Positions 1 to 6,294 of a DNA stretch of 6,297 nt are shown in pieces (positions within the stretch are counted from its first letter, which is position 1; each line of letters starts with the position of its first letter). The translations under genes were made by a program, and so were the position numbers. Origin of the DNA: DATEJJ01 sp039649115 (GTDB taxonomy: Bacteria > Actinomycetota > Actinomycetes > Mycobacteriales > Micromonosporaceae). Location: positions 1 to 6,297 of the forward strand of contig JBBWZQ010000019.1 in assembly GCA_039649115.1 (NCBI GenBank), read 5' to 3'. Below the pieces are notes generated by a model. That model saw only the letters and a list, made by a program, of their open reading frames with translations. It did not search any database and had not been told where the DNA came from.

Positions 1-258
1 GCCCTGGTGCGGCTGCGCGAGCGGCACCCGGGACAGTGGGTGGTCGTGGTGTCCCACGTGTCGCCGTTGAAGGTGCTGCTGCGCGACGCGCTGGCCGCCG
101 GCGACGAGCTGCTGTACCGGCTGTACCTCGACCCGGCTGGGATGTCCATTGTGGACTACTGGGCGGACGGTGGGGTCGCGGTGCGTACCGTCAACGACAC
201 CGCCCACCTCGCCTCACGGTCCGGCGGTGGTGGCGACGCCGGCGAGGAGGGGGAGTAG
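1..258 (+). CDS. Histidine phosphatase family protein, C-terminal fragment (5' end outside the window)
   Basis: The reading frame is open from base 1 to the TAG at 256-258 and gives 85 residues with no start of its own, so this is the tail of a longer gene. Visible residues 14-23 read VVVVSHVSPL. A hydrophobic strand running into SH is typical of the second catalytic histidine block of the phosphoglycerate-mutase-like histidine phosphatases; the histidine is encoded at 55-57. The next segment (LLRDALAAGDELLYRLYLDPAGMSIVDYW) matches the end of this fold, and a Gly- and Glu-rich tail follows. In actinobacteria such a domain is often the C-terminal half of a fused RNase HI/acid phosphatase (CobC-like) protein, but the N-terminal half is not visible, so the fusion is only a possibility. 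Its last 45 bases overlap the 3' end of the opposing acyltransferase gene. Substrate cannot be inferred. Confidence 0.8.
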   Translation, partial: ALVRLRERHPGQWVVVVSHVSPLKVLLRDALAAGDELLYRLYLDPAGMSIVDYWADGGVAVRTVNDTAHLASRSGGGGDAGEEGE

Positions 259-2202
259 CCACGGTGCGATGACCCGTTGCACCCCGGCGGGCGTGAAGTG
301 CAGCCCGTCGCTGCGGATCCGCACACCCTTGACGCTCCAGGTGAACGTGCCGCCCGGGCAGGCGACCGCGGCCAGATCGAGAACCGTCACCGTCTTCGGG
401 TGCGCCGCCGCCTCGGCCCGCAGCAGCGCGTTCCAGGCGTCCACCCGCGCCGGCTGGTCCTCCGGGTACAGGCCGCCGCCGGGCTTCTCGGTCCGGTGCG
501 TGTACGGCGCGGTGAGCAGGACCACGCGGGCCCCCCGGGCACCGGCGACCGCCACCGCCTGGTCGAGCTGCCCGGTCAGGTACGCGTCGAACGGCGCCTG
601 GCCCACGTGCTGGTACCCGCCGTTCAGCTTGCGGTCCATCAGCTCCCAGCGGTCCAGCAGGATCACCGCGACGTCGGGATCGTCGGCGTTCACCCCGGTG
701 CGCCAGATGCTCGGCCAGTGCACGCAGTACGGGTAGTTGGTGTGCGGCCCGCCCAGCTCCAGGATGTCCGGCAGCACCGCGATGCCGCAGCCCTGCACCG
801 CCCGTACGGTCGCCTGCAGGCCCGGGTGCGGCGGCAGGTAGGTGCCGAGCGTCCAGGCCACCGAGTCGCCCAGGAACGTGATCCGGGGCAGCGCGCCGGG
901 CCGGCGCCCGGGACGCCGCATGGGTGGCGGTCGCCCGGCCCGGGTCACCGGGCCGAGGGATGCGCTGGGCACCACCACCGGGACCGCGGCCACCTGGCCC
1001 GCGGCCAGCGAGGCGGTCGGCATCGTGGCGATGCCGACCGAGGCGATGGTCAGGCCGACCGCGGCCAGCGTTGCGCCGATGGGTACCAGCCGCGGTGCGT
1101 GCCGCAGCCGGCGGCCCTCCCGGATCGGCCGCTCCACCAGGTGGTACGAGAGGGTCGCGAGGACGAGGGTCAGCGCGATCCGCGCGGCGAGCAGCACCGG
1201 CCCGGTCAGCCCGGTGCGTTCCGCGTCGACGAACTGGAACAGCGGCCAGTGCCACAGGTAGACGCCGTAGGAGATGCGGCCGAGCCAGACCAGCGGCGGC
1301 AGGCCCAGCAGCCGGGCCGTGGGGGAGCGCGGGCTGGTGACGGCGTGCCCGAGGACCGCGGCGACGGCCAGCGCGTCCAGCGTCAGGCCGCCGTGGTAGA
1401 GCCAACCCGCGGTGCCGTCGGCGTGCGTCCACAACCACCCGGTACCGGCCGCGCCGGCCAGGGCGAGGGCACCGGGTACCGGGTGCCAGCGCCGTTCCCG
1501 GTGCGGTGCGCGGCCGGCGAGTACCACCGCGAGCGCGCAGCCGATGAGCAGCGCCTGGGCCCGGCTGTCCGTGCCGAAGTAGGCCCGATTCACGTCACCC
1601 GGCCGGTACCAGATGATGGCTGTGACAGCGGAGGCGGCGGCGCCGGGCAGCGCGACGGCGAGCAGCGCCCACCTGCTCTTCGCCACCGCCGCAACCGCTG
1701 ACACGATCAGGGGCCACAGCAGGTAGAACTGCTCCTCGATGCCCAGTGACCAGGTATGTTGCAGCGGCGACGGGGCGGCGGTCTGGGTGAAGTAGTCGCT
1801 GCCCCGGTAGATCATGCGCCAGTTGGCGACGTATCCGAGGGCGGCCAGCGCGTCGCCGCGCAGCAGCTGGACCTCGACCGGCGGCAGCAGGAACCGGCTG
1901 GCGAAGACCACACAGATCAGCAGCAGCAACAGGGCCGGCAGCAGCCGCCGCGCCCGGCGCGCCCAGAACGCCGCGAGCCGGACGCGGCCGTGCCGTGCCC
2001 GCTCGGCGAGCAGGAGCGACGTGATGAGAAAGCCGGAGAGGACGAAGAACGCGTCCACGCCGAGGAACCCGCCGGGCAGGGCCGCGACGCCGCCGTGGAA
2101 CAGCAGCACCGCGCCGACGGCCAGGGCGCGCACGCCATCGAGAGCGGGCTGGTACCGGTACACCCGTTCTGTGTCCCTGTGCGCTGCGGTCCTGTCGCCC
2201 AT
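214..2202 (-). CDS. Membrane acyltransferase (acyltransferase-3/OafA type) with C-terminal SGNH domain
   Basis: The protein has 662 residues, the usual size for fused acyltransferase-3/SGNH proteins, which acetylate or otherwise acylate cell-surface sugars (peptidoglycan, lipopolysaccharide, glycolipids or exported metabolites). The N-terminal part (about 15-400) is a polytopic membrane domain. It carries the R-x10-H motif expected of the catalytic site (Arg25, His36), FFVLSGFLI at 52-60, TWSLGIEEQFYLLWP at 150-164 and YGVYLWHWP at 312-320. A Pro/Arg-rich linker (about 410-440) leads to an SGNH hydrolase-like domain with LGDSVAW at 444-450 (nucleophile Ser447) and DGLHFTPAG at 632-640 (candidate Asp632 and His635). 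Both active sites look intact. The ATG at 2202 has an AGGA-like element just upstream and leaves the N-terminus well aligned with the family. It stands alone, divergent from the transport operon, with no glycan gene beside it, so the acceptor is unknown. Family assignment is firm; substrate is not. Confidence 0.93.
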   Translation of the reverse strand: MGDRTAAHRDTERVYRYQPALDGVRALAVGAVLLFHGGVAALPGGFLGVDAFFVLSGFLITSLLLAERARHGRVRLAAFWARRARRLLPALLLLLICVVFASRFLLPPVEVQLLRGDALAALGYVANWRMIYRGSDYFTQTAAPSPLQHTWSLGIEEQFYLLWPLIVSAVAAVAKSRWALLAVALPGAAASAVTAIIWYRPGDVNRAYFGTDSRAQALLIGCALAVVLAGRAPHRERRWHPVPGALALAGAAGTGWLWTHADGTAGWLYHGGLTLDALAVAAVLGHAVTSPRSPTARLLGLPPLVWLGRISYGVYLWHWPLFQFVDAERTGLTGPVLLAARIALTLVLATLSYHLVERPIREGRRLRHAPRLVPIGATLAAVGLTIASVGIATMPTASLAAGQVAAVPVVVPSASLGPVTRAGRPPPMRRPGRRPGALPRITFLGDSVAWTLGTYLPPHPGLQATVRAVQGCGIAVLPDILELGGPHTNYPYCVHWPSIWRTGVNADDPDVAVILLDRWELMDRKLNGGYQHVGQAPFDAYLTGQLDQAVAVAGARGARVVLLTAPYTHRTEKPGGGLYPEDQPARVDAWNALLRAEAAAHPKTVTVLDLAAVACPGGTFTWSVKGVRIRSDGLHFTPAGVQRVIAPWLLPLLAGVATTAGP

Positions 2203-2315
2203 GACGTCCTGCGGACAGCCTGGCGCACCTCGTCCGGCTCCGCATCTCGAGCGATCCGCCTGGCGCGCTCTGGCTACCGCTCGACGACGCGCGCGCGACG
2301 AGCGGGCGCGCTGGC

Positions 2316-2353
2316 GTGATCATTGGTGAAACAGTCAATGAAGATCGATATAT
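2316..2353 (+). promoter_or_regulatory. AT-rich island with a short inverted repeat upstream of the DUF3311/permease operon
   Basis: In an otherwise very GC-rich divergent intergenic region (2203-2365), this stretch is distinctly AT-rich and lies directly before the ribosome binding site of the transport operon. It contains TCATTG (2320-2325) and its inverse complement CAATGA (2336-2341), separated by 10 bp, which could be a regulator site. An ATCGAT hexamer follows at 2344-2349. A TTGGTG at 2323-2328 could serve as a weak -35 box, but no good -10 box follows at standard distance. Reading it as a promoter/operator region is inference from composition and position. I found no convincing promoter for the divergent acyltransferase gene. 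A 7-bp inverted repeat (2277-2283 with 2299-2305) lies in the GC-rich part of the same gap and has no assignable role. Confidence 0.35.
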
Positions 2354-2360
2354 GGGAGGG
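2354..2360 (+). promoter_or_regulatory. Ribosome binding site of the DUF3311 gene
   Basis: GGGAGGG lies five bases before the ATG at 2366. This strong Shine-Dalgarno match fixes that start. Overlapping frames with ATGs at 2316 and 2323 lack such a site. Confidence 0.75.
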
Positions 2361-2365
2361 CTGCC

Positions 2366-2608
2366 ATGGCAGAGCCGCACGCGAGATCCGATCGGGTACG
2401 GGCGACCAGCCGGTGGCACTGGCTGCTCGTCGTACCGGTTCTGGTACCCCTGCTGGTCTTCCTCTACGACGGCAAGGACCCGCGCCTGTTCGGGTTCCCC
2501 CGCTTCTACTGGCTGCAGTTGGCCTTCATCCTGCTCGGCGTGTCCAGCACAGCCCTGGTGTACCGGCTGACGCGGGTCGGCCCGTCCGACCGGGGGACTG
2601 AGTCGTGA
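2366..2608 (+). CDS. DUF3311 family small membrane protein, probable permease accessory subunit
   Basis: This 80-residue protein has two predicted membrane helices (about 19-34, LLVVPVLVPLLVFLY; and about 48-67, ending STALVYRLT). Between them is a short loop with LFGFPRFYWLQ, the kind of Gly-Phe-Pro/aromatic-Trp block typical of DUF3311 proteins. Members of this family are commonly encoded immediately before MctP-like sodium:solute symporters, as here. The stop codon overlaps the GTG start of the permease (GTGA at 2605-2608), so the two are almost certainly translationally coupled. The short basic N-terminus suggests the N-terminus stays in the cytoplasm. By analogy with small partner proteins of other solute symporters it may assist assembly or activity of the permease, but that role is inference; I know of no defined biochemical function. 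Confidence 0.85.
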   Translation: MAEPHARSDRVRATSRWHWLLVVPVLVPLLVFLYDGKDPRLFGFPRFYWLQLAFILLGVSSTALVYRLTRVGPSDRGTES

Positions 2609-4236
2609 GTCAGCACATCACCGAAATCGTCATCGCGACCATCATCTTCGTCGCGGTCAGCGCGATGGGCTTCATCGCGGCCCGCTGGCGCCGGCCGGAG
2701 AACATGGCCCACCTTGACGAGTGGGGCCTGGGCGGGCGCAGCTTCGGCTCCTGGATCACCTGGTTCCTGGTCGGCGGCGACCTCTACACCGCGTACACGT
2801 TCGTCGCGGTGCCGGCCCTGCTGTTCGGGGCGGGCGCGACCGGGTTCTTCGCCGTGCCGTACACGGTGATCGTCTATCCGATGGTCTTCGTCATCCTGAT
2901 CCGGCTCTGGTCGGTGTCCCACCGGCACGGCTTCGTCACACCGGCCGACTTCGTCCGCGCCCGGACGGGCTCCTCGACCGTGGCGCTGCTGGTCGCGATC
3001 ACCGGCATCGTGGCCACGATGCCCTACATCGCGCTGCAACTCGTGGGCATCGAGTCGGTGCTCAAGGCGATGCACGTGAACCCGACGTGGGCACTCATCA
3101 TCGCGTTCGCGATCCTCGCCGCGTACACCTACCAGTCGGGCCTGCGTGCCCCGGCACTGATCGCGTTCGTCAAGGACGCATTGATCTATATCATCATCCT
3201 CATCGCGATCATCTACATCCCGTACAAGCTCGGCGGCTGGCACAAGATCTTCGACGCCGCCGACGCCAAGTTCGCGAAGACCAACGGCACCCTGCTCAAC
3301 CACGCCAACCAGTGGCAGTACGTCACGCTGGCCTTCGGCTCGGCGCTCGCGCTGTTCCTGTACCCGCACAGCATCACCGGCGTGCTGGCCAGCCGCAACC
3401 GCGGCGTCATCAAGCGCAACATGGCCGCGTTGCCGGCCTACAGCCTGCTGCTCGGCCTCATCGCCCTGCTCGGCTACATGGCGATCGCCGCGAAGGTCAA
3501 GCCGATCGCCAGCAACGGCACGGTCGACACCAACACGGTGGTGCCCGTCCTGTTCGACCAGATGTTCCCGCACTGGCTCGCCGGCATCGCCTTCGCGGCG
3601 GTGGCGATCGGGGCGCTGGTGCCCGCGGCCATCATGGCCATCGCCGCGGCGAACCTGTTCACCCGCAACATCTACAAGGAGTACCTCAAGCGCGACGCCA
3701 CCCCGGCGCAGGAGGCCACGGCCAGCAAGATCGCCTCGCTGGTGGTGAAGGCCGGCGCGGTGGTGGTGATCCTGGCCATCAGCCCGCAGTTCTCCATCGA
3801 CCTGCAGCTGATCGGCGGCGTCATCATCCTGCAGACGCTGCCCGCCGTGGCCATCGGCCTCTACACCTCGTGGTTGCACCGCTGGGGCCTGGTCGCCGGC
3901 TGGGTTGCCGGGATGGGGCTGGGCATGTGGATGCTGTACCAGATCCCCAACATCGCCACGAAGCACCGGCACTTCGGCGGGTCCGCCTTCCCGCTGGCCA
4001 ACTGGTTCGACCCGACCGTCATCCACCTCGACGCGAAGACCACGATGTACGTGGGCTTCATCGCGGTGCTCACCAACCTCGTGGTGGCCGTGCTCGTCAC
4101 GCTGCTGTGCCGGGCGCTGCGCGCGGCGGACGGCGTGGACCGCACCCGGCCGGACGACTACCTCGCGGACGAGGGCGACGCGCGCGCCACGCCACCCACC
4201 GAGGACCAGCTGCCCGAGCCGGTACCGACCGCCTGA
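2605..4236 (+). CDS. mctP: Sodium:solute symporter, MctP-type monocarboxylate uptake permease
   Basis: The protein has 543 residues and is strongly hydrophobic, matching the roughly 13-helix solute:sodium symporter (SSS) family. Near the N-terminus the block HLDEWGLGGRSFGSWITW (36-53) followed by FLVGGDLYTAYTFVAVPA (54-71) is characteristic of the MctP-like branch. This branch includes rhizobial and corynebacterial carriers for lactate, pyruvate, acetate and related short monocarboxylates. GFVTPADFVRAR (109-120) and SGLRAPALIAFVKD (178-191) are further family landmarks. The hydrophilic C-terminal tail (about 505-543) is rich in Asp, Glu and Pro and probably cytoplasmic. Translation starts at the GTG overlapping the stop of the DUF3311 gene; no separate promoter is visible, so the two genes form one operon. 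The gene name follows the branch resemblance; the actual substrate, and whether Na+ or H+ drives uptake, are not shown by the sequence. Confidence 0.88.
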   Translation: MSQHITEIVIATIIFVAVSAMGFIAARWRRPENMAHLDEWGLGGRSFGSWITWFLVGGDLYTAYTFVAVPALLFGAGATGFFAVPYTVIVYPMVFVILIRLWSVSHRHGFVTPADFVRARTGSSTVALLVAITGIVATMPYIALQLVGIESVLKAMHVNPTWALIIAFAILAAYTYQSGLRAPALIAFVKDALIYIIILIAIIYIPYKLGGWHKIFDAADAKFAKTNGTLLNHANQWQYVTLAFGSALALFLYPHSITGVLASRNRGVIKRNMAALPAYSLLLGLIALLGYMAIAAKVKPIASNGTVDTNTVVPVLFDQMFPHWLAGIAFAAVAIGALVPAAIMAIAAANLFTRNIYKEYLKRDATPAQEATASKIASLVVKAGAVVVILAISPQFSIDLQLIGGVIILQTLPAVAIGLYTSWLHRWGLVAGWVAGMGLGMWMLYQIPNIATKHRHFGGSAFPLANWFDPTVIHLDAKTTMYVGFIAVLTNLVVAVLVTLLCRALRAADGVDRTRPDDYLADEGDARATPPTEDQLPEPVPTA

Positions 4237-4240
4237 GGAC

Positions 4241-4269
4241 TTGACAACCGCGCCCTCCTTATCGATTAT
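4241..4269 (+). promoter_or_regulatory. Candidate promoter of the DUF2975-like/regulator pair
   Basis: TTGACA, a perfect consensus -35 hexamer, lies at 4241-4246, five bases after the permease stop codon. With a 17-bp spacer the -10 hexamer would be GATTAT (4264-4269), matching TATAAT at four of six positions. That -10 lies inside the left arm of the inverted repeat and predicts a transcript start near 4276, in the hairpin loop. The boxes are seen directly; promoter function is inferred. Confidence 0.5.
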
Positions 4270-4299
4270 CAACATGTCGATAATCGATAAGGAGGGCGC
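4250..4299. repeat. Perfect 21-bp inverted repeat with 8-nt loop; candidate operator and/or RBS-sequestering hairpin
   Basis: The left arm (4250-4270) is an exact inverse complement of the right arm (4279-4299), with AACATGTC as the loop. The inner part of each arm is AT-rich and carries an ATCGAT hexamer (4261-4266 and 4283-4288) whose starts are 22 bp apart, about two helical turns. The outer part of each arm is GC-rich. The right arm contains AAGGAGG (4289-4295), seven bases before the GTG at 4303, so folded RNA would bury the ribosome binding site. No run of T follows, so it does not look like a classical intrinsic terminator. It could be an operator for the downstream Cro/CI-type regulator, a translational control hairpin, or both. 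Confidence 0.9.
4289..4295 (+). promoter_or_regulatory. Shine-Dalgarno of the DUF2975-like gene, inside the right hairpin arm
   Basis: AAGGAGG is an ideal match to the 3' end of 16S rRNA, at seven bases from the GTG at 4303. It fixes that start over the ATG in the hairpin loop (4274), which is in another frame and has no ribosome binding site. Because it lies entirely in the right arm, it is accessible only if the hairpin is open or the left arm is absent from the RNA. Confidence 0.8.
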
Positions 4300-4302
4300 C
4301 TC

Positions 4303-4827
4303 GTGGTACGACGTACCGCCAACTCGTCCCGGGTACTGCTGTTGCTGCTGCTCGCCGGTGTCGCGATCGTGGGAGTGCTGGGCGCCGGCAGCGCCCGGGA
4401 CGCTGTCATCCCCGTACACCTCGTCGCGCCCCCCGGTCACAAGACCATCGGCCTCTTCGCGAGCCACGGCGGCCGACCCGTGACATGGCTGTTGTGGACC
4501 GCGCTGCCCAGCGCGACCGTCATCGTGGCTCTGCTCGCGCTGATGCTCTGGACCCTCGCGACCGCCCGGCGGCACGGCCTGTACCACCGCTCCACGCTGC
4601 GCCTGCTGCGCGTCACGGCACTCGTGGGCCTGCTCGGCGGTCCGGTCGCGGCGCTCGTCGAGGCGCTGAGCGGGCGCTGGACCTCGCGGGACTACTCCTA
4701 CACCCCCGCGGTGGGCCGCTGGCAGCTCGCCGCGCTGCTGGTGCTGCTGGGCTGCGCGTTCCTCGCCGTACGGGAGGTGCTGGCCCGGGCCAGCGCGCTG
4801 CACGCCGAGCTGGACGGGGTGATCTGA
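4303..4827 (+). CDS. Four-helix membrane protein, probably DUF2975 family
   Basis: The protein has 174 residues with four clear hydrophobic segments at about 10-28, 61-87, 103-121 and 141-157. Between helices 2 and 3 is a basic stretch (ARRHGLYHRSTLRLLR, 88-103), and the C-terminus is short and amphipathic (REVLARASALHAELDGVI). Size, topology and the final segment fit DUF2975, whose members are usually encoded directly before a small Cro/CI-type regulator, exactly as here. That neighbour is the main support, because sequence conservation in DUF2975 is low. The GTG start is set by the ideal Shine-Dalgarno sequence at 4289-4295. The stop overlaps the start of the regulator by one base (TGATG). 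A role in sensing or in modulating the regulator is often assumed for such pairs but is not demonstrated; function is unknown. An uncharacterised membrane protein of another family is the alternative. Confidence 0.65.
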   Translation: MVRRTANSSRVLLLLLLAGVAIVGVLGAGSARDAVIPVHLVAPPGHKTIGLFASHGGRPVTWLLWTALPSATVIVALLALMLWTLATARRHGLYHRSTLRLLRVTALVGLLGGPVAALVEALSGRWTSRDYSYTPAVGRWQLAALLVLLGCAFLAVREVLARASALHAELDGVI

Positions 4828-5063
4828 TGGCGGCCGAGGAGAACCGGGTGGCGGTACACATCGACGAGCTGCTCGCCCGGCGCGGGCTGACGCTCACCGA
4901 GCTGGCCGACCGGGTCGGCATCACCCTGGCCAACCTGTCGGTGCTCAAGAACGGCCGGGCCCGGGCGATCCGGTTCACCACGCTGACCGCGCTGTGTGAC
5001 GTGCTGGAGTGCCAGCCGGGGGACCTGCTGTCCACTCATACCAGGACTTTGATCAGCAAGTAG
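4827..5063 (+). CDS. Small Cro/CI-family (YozG-like) helix-turn-helix regulator
   Basis: This 78-residue protein is almost entirely a DNA-binding domain. After VHIDELLARRG (10-20) comes the helix-turn-helix: TLTELADRVG (22-31), then the recognition region ITLANLSVLKNGRARAIRF (32-50), then TLTALCDVLECQPGDLL (52-68). The combination of NLS-LKNG, AIRF-TL and C-LECQPGDLL is the signature of the YozG-like XRE regulators. No ligand or dimerisation domain follows. The ATG shares its A with the TGA of the DUF2975-like gene, so translation is probably coupled. A natural target would be the inverted repeat at 4250-4299, giving autoregulation, but this is inference. The last 28 bases overlap the 3' end of the opposing TSUP permease gene. 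Confidence 0.9.
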   Translation: MAAEENRVAVHIDELLARRGLTLTELADRVGITLANLSVLKNGRARAIRFTTLTALCDVLECQPGDLLSTHTRTLISK

Positions 5064-5818
5064 GCGCCCACGACGAGGCCGAAGCCGACGATGATGGCGC
5101 GCAGAACTCTCGACGGCAGCCGGCGCGCCAGCCGGGCGCCCAGATACCCACCCAGCAGCGTGGTCGGCGCCAGCACCCCGACCGCCGCCCAGTCGATCTG
5201 CCCGAACAGCGTGAACGCCACCACCGTGACCAGGCCGGCCAGCGCCGAGATGACATTCTTCAGCGCGCTGATCCGGGCCATCGTCTCGTCCAGCACCAGG
5301 CCCAGCCCGGCGACGAGCATCACGCCGAGGGCCGCGCCGAAGTAGCCGCCGTACACCGCGCCCAGCCCGGCGAGCCCGTGCAGCGCCACCACCCGCCGGG
5401 TCCCGGACATCGTCGCCGGATGGCCCACCACCGCGCGCAGCCGGTCCTGGAACGCCAGCACCCCGGCCGCCCCGAGCACGAGAAACGGCACGATGATCTC
5501 GAACGTACCGGCGGGGGTGGCCCGCAGCAGCAGGGCGCCGAGCACCGTCCCCAGCACCGTTGTCGGGAACAACGCGAGGAGTGTCCGCCGCCCGCGCCGC
5601 TCGGCCAACTCGCCGAGATCCATCCGGCTGCCGTAGACGCTCGCCAGGTATCCCGGGCTCACCGCCACGGAGTTGGTGAAGTTGGCGGGCTTCGCCGGCA
5701 GCCCGACCGCGAGCAGCGCCGGGAACGTGATGAGCGAGCCGCCACCGGCGATCGCGTTCACGGTGCCGGCGCCGAGACCGGCGATCAGCAGCAGAGTGAC
5801 GTGGGACGGGCTCATCAC
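5036..5818 (-). CDS. TauE/SafE (TSUP) family membrane permease
   Basis: The protein has 260 residues, normal for the family, and contains the expected two related halves. The N-terminal repeat has GAGTVNAIAGGGSLITFPAL (16-35) followed by a loop with AKPANFTNSVAVSPGYLAS (42-60). The second half has GAVYGGYFGAALGVMLVAGL (153-172) followed by ISALKNVISALAGL (183-196). About seven to eight membrane helices can be drawn. Characterised relatives export sulfite, sulfoacetate or other organosulfur anions, or move sulfur compounds inward, but no neighbour here concerns sulfur, so the substrate is open. The start could be the GTG at 5818 or the ATG at 5815 right behind it; neither has a strong ribosome binding site. 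The gene is divergent from rnpB with 62 bp between them, and its 3' end overlaps the Cro/CI-type regulator gene. Confidence 0.9.
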   Translation of the reverse strand: MMSPSHVTLLLIAGLGAGTVNAIAGGGSLITFPALLAVGLPAKPANFTNSVAVSPGYLASVYGSRMDLGELAERRGRRTLLALFPTTVLGTVLGALLLRATPAGTFEIIVPFLVLGAAGVLAFQDRLRAVVGHPATMSGTRRVVALHGLAGLGAVYGGYFGAALGVMLVAGLGLVLDETMARISALKNVISALAGLVTVVAFTLFGQIDWAAVGVLAPTTLLGGYLGARLARRLPSRVLRAIIVGFGLVVGAYLLIKVLV

Positions 5819-5867
5819 GTGCTGAGGCTAGCCGCCCCGCCGGATGCGGTGAAGATCGCGGGCCGGG

Positions 5868-5873
5868 TACCAT
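5868..5873 (+). promoter_or_regulatory. Candidate -10 box of rnpB
   Basis: TACCAT fits the actinobacterial -10 pattern TAnnnT and ends seven bases before the first base of helix P1 (5881), the expected distance to a transcription start. No recognisable -35 hexamer lies at the usual distance, which is common for actinobacterial promoters. Confidence 0.5.
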
Positions 5874-5880
5874 TGTCGGG

Positions 5881-6294
<414 letters not shown>

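Noticed and set aside
277..1701. 474-codon plus-strand frame opposite the acyltransferase
   Set aside because: Arg/Gly/Pro/Gln-rich product without recognisable motifs; the minus-strand frame carries complete acyltransferase and SGNH motifs.
4250..4299. The inverted repeat as an intrinsic terminator of the permease gene
   Set aside because: No T-run follows on either strand and the right arm contains a functional-looking Shine-Dalgarno. A U-less terminator cannot be fully excluded, but the RBS placement favours a regulatory role.
4250..4299. The inverted repeat as an attachment site or end of a mobile element
   Set aside because: No transposase, integrase, target duplication or second copy is visible in the window. 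A genome-wide search for further copies would be needed to reopen this.
4274..4483. Possible leader ORF beginning at the ATG in the hairpin loop
   Set aside because: No ribosome binding site precedes it, it is out of frame with the gene at 4303, and its product is a Cys-, Ser- and Pro-rich shadow of that gene.
2506..4803. 765-codon open frame on the minus strand opposite the permease and DUF2975-like genes
   Set aside because: Its product is rich in Arg, Gly, His, Asp and Gln with no fold-like pattern, and it lies opposite two genes with clear membrane-protein composition. It is a GC-rich antisense shadow.
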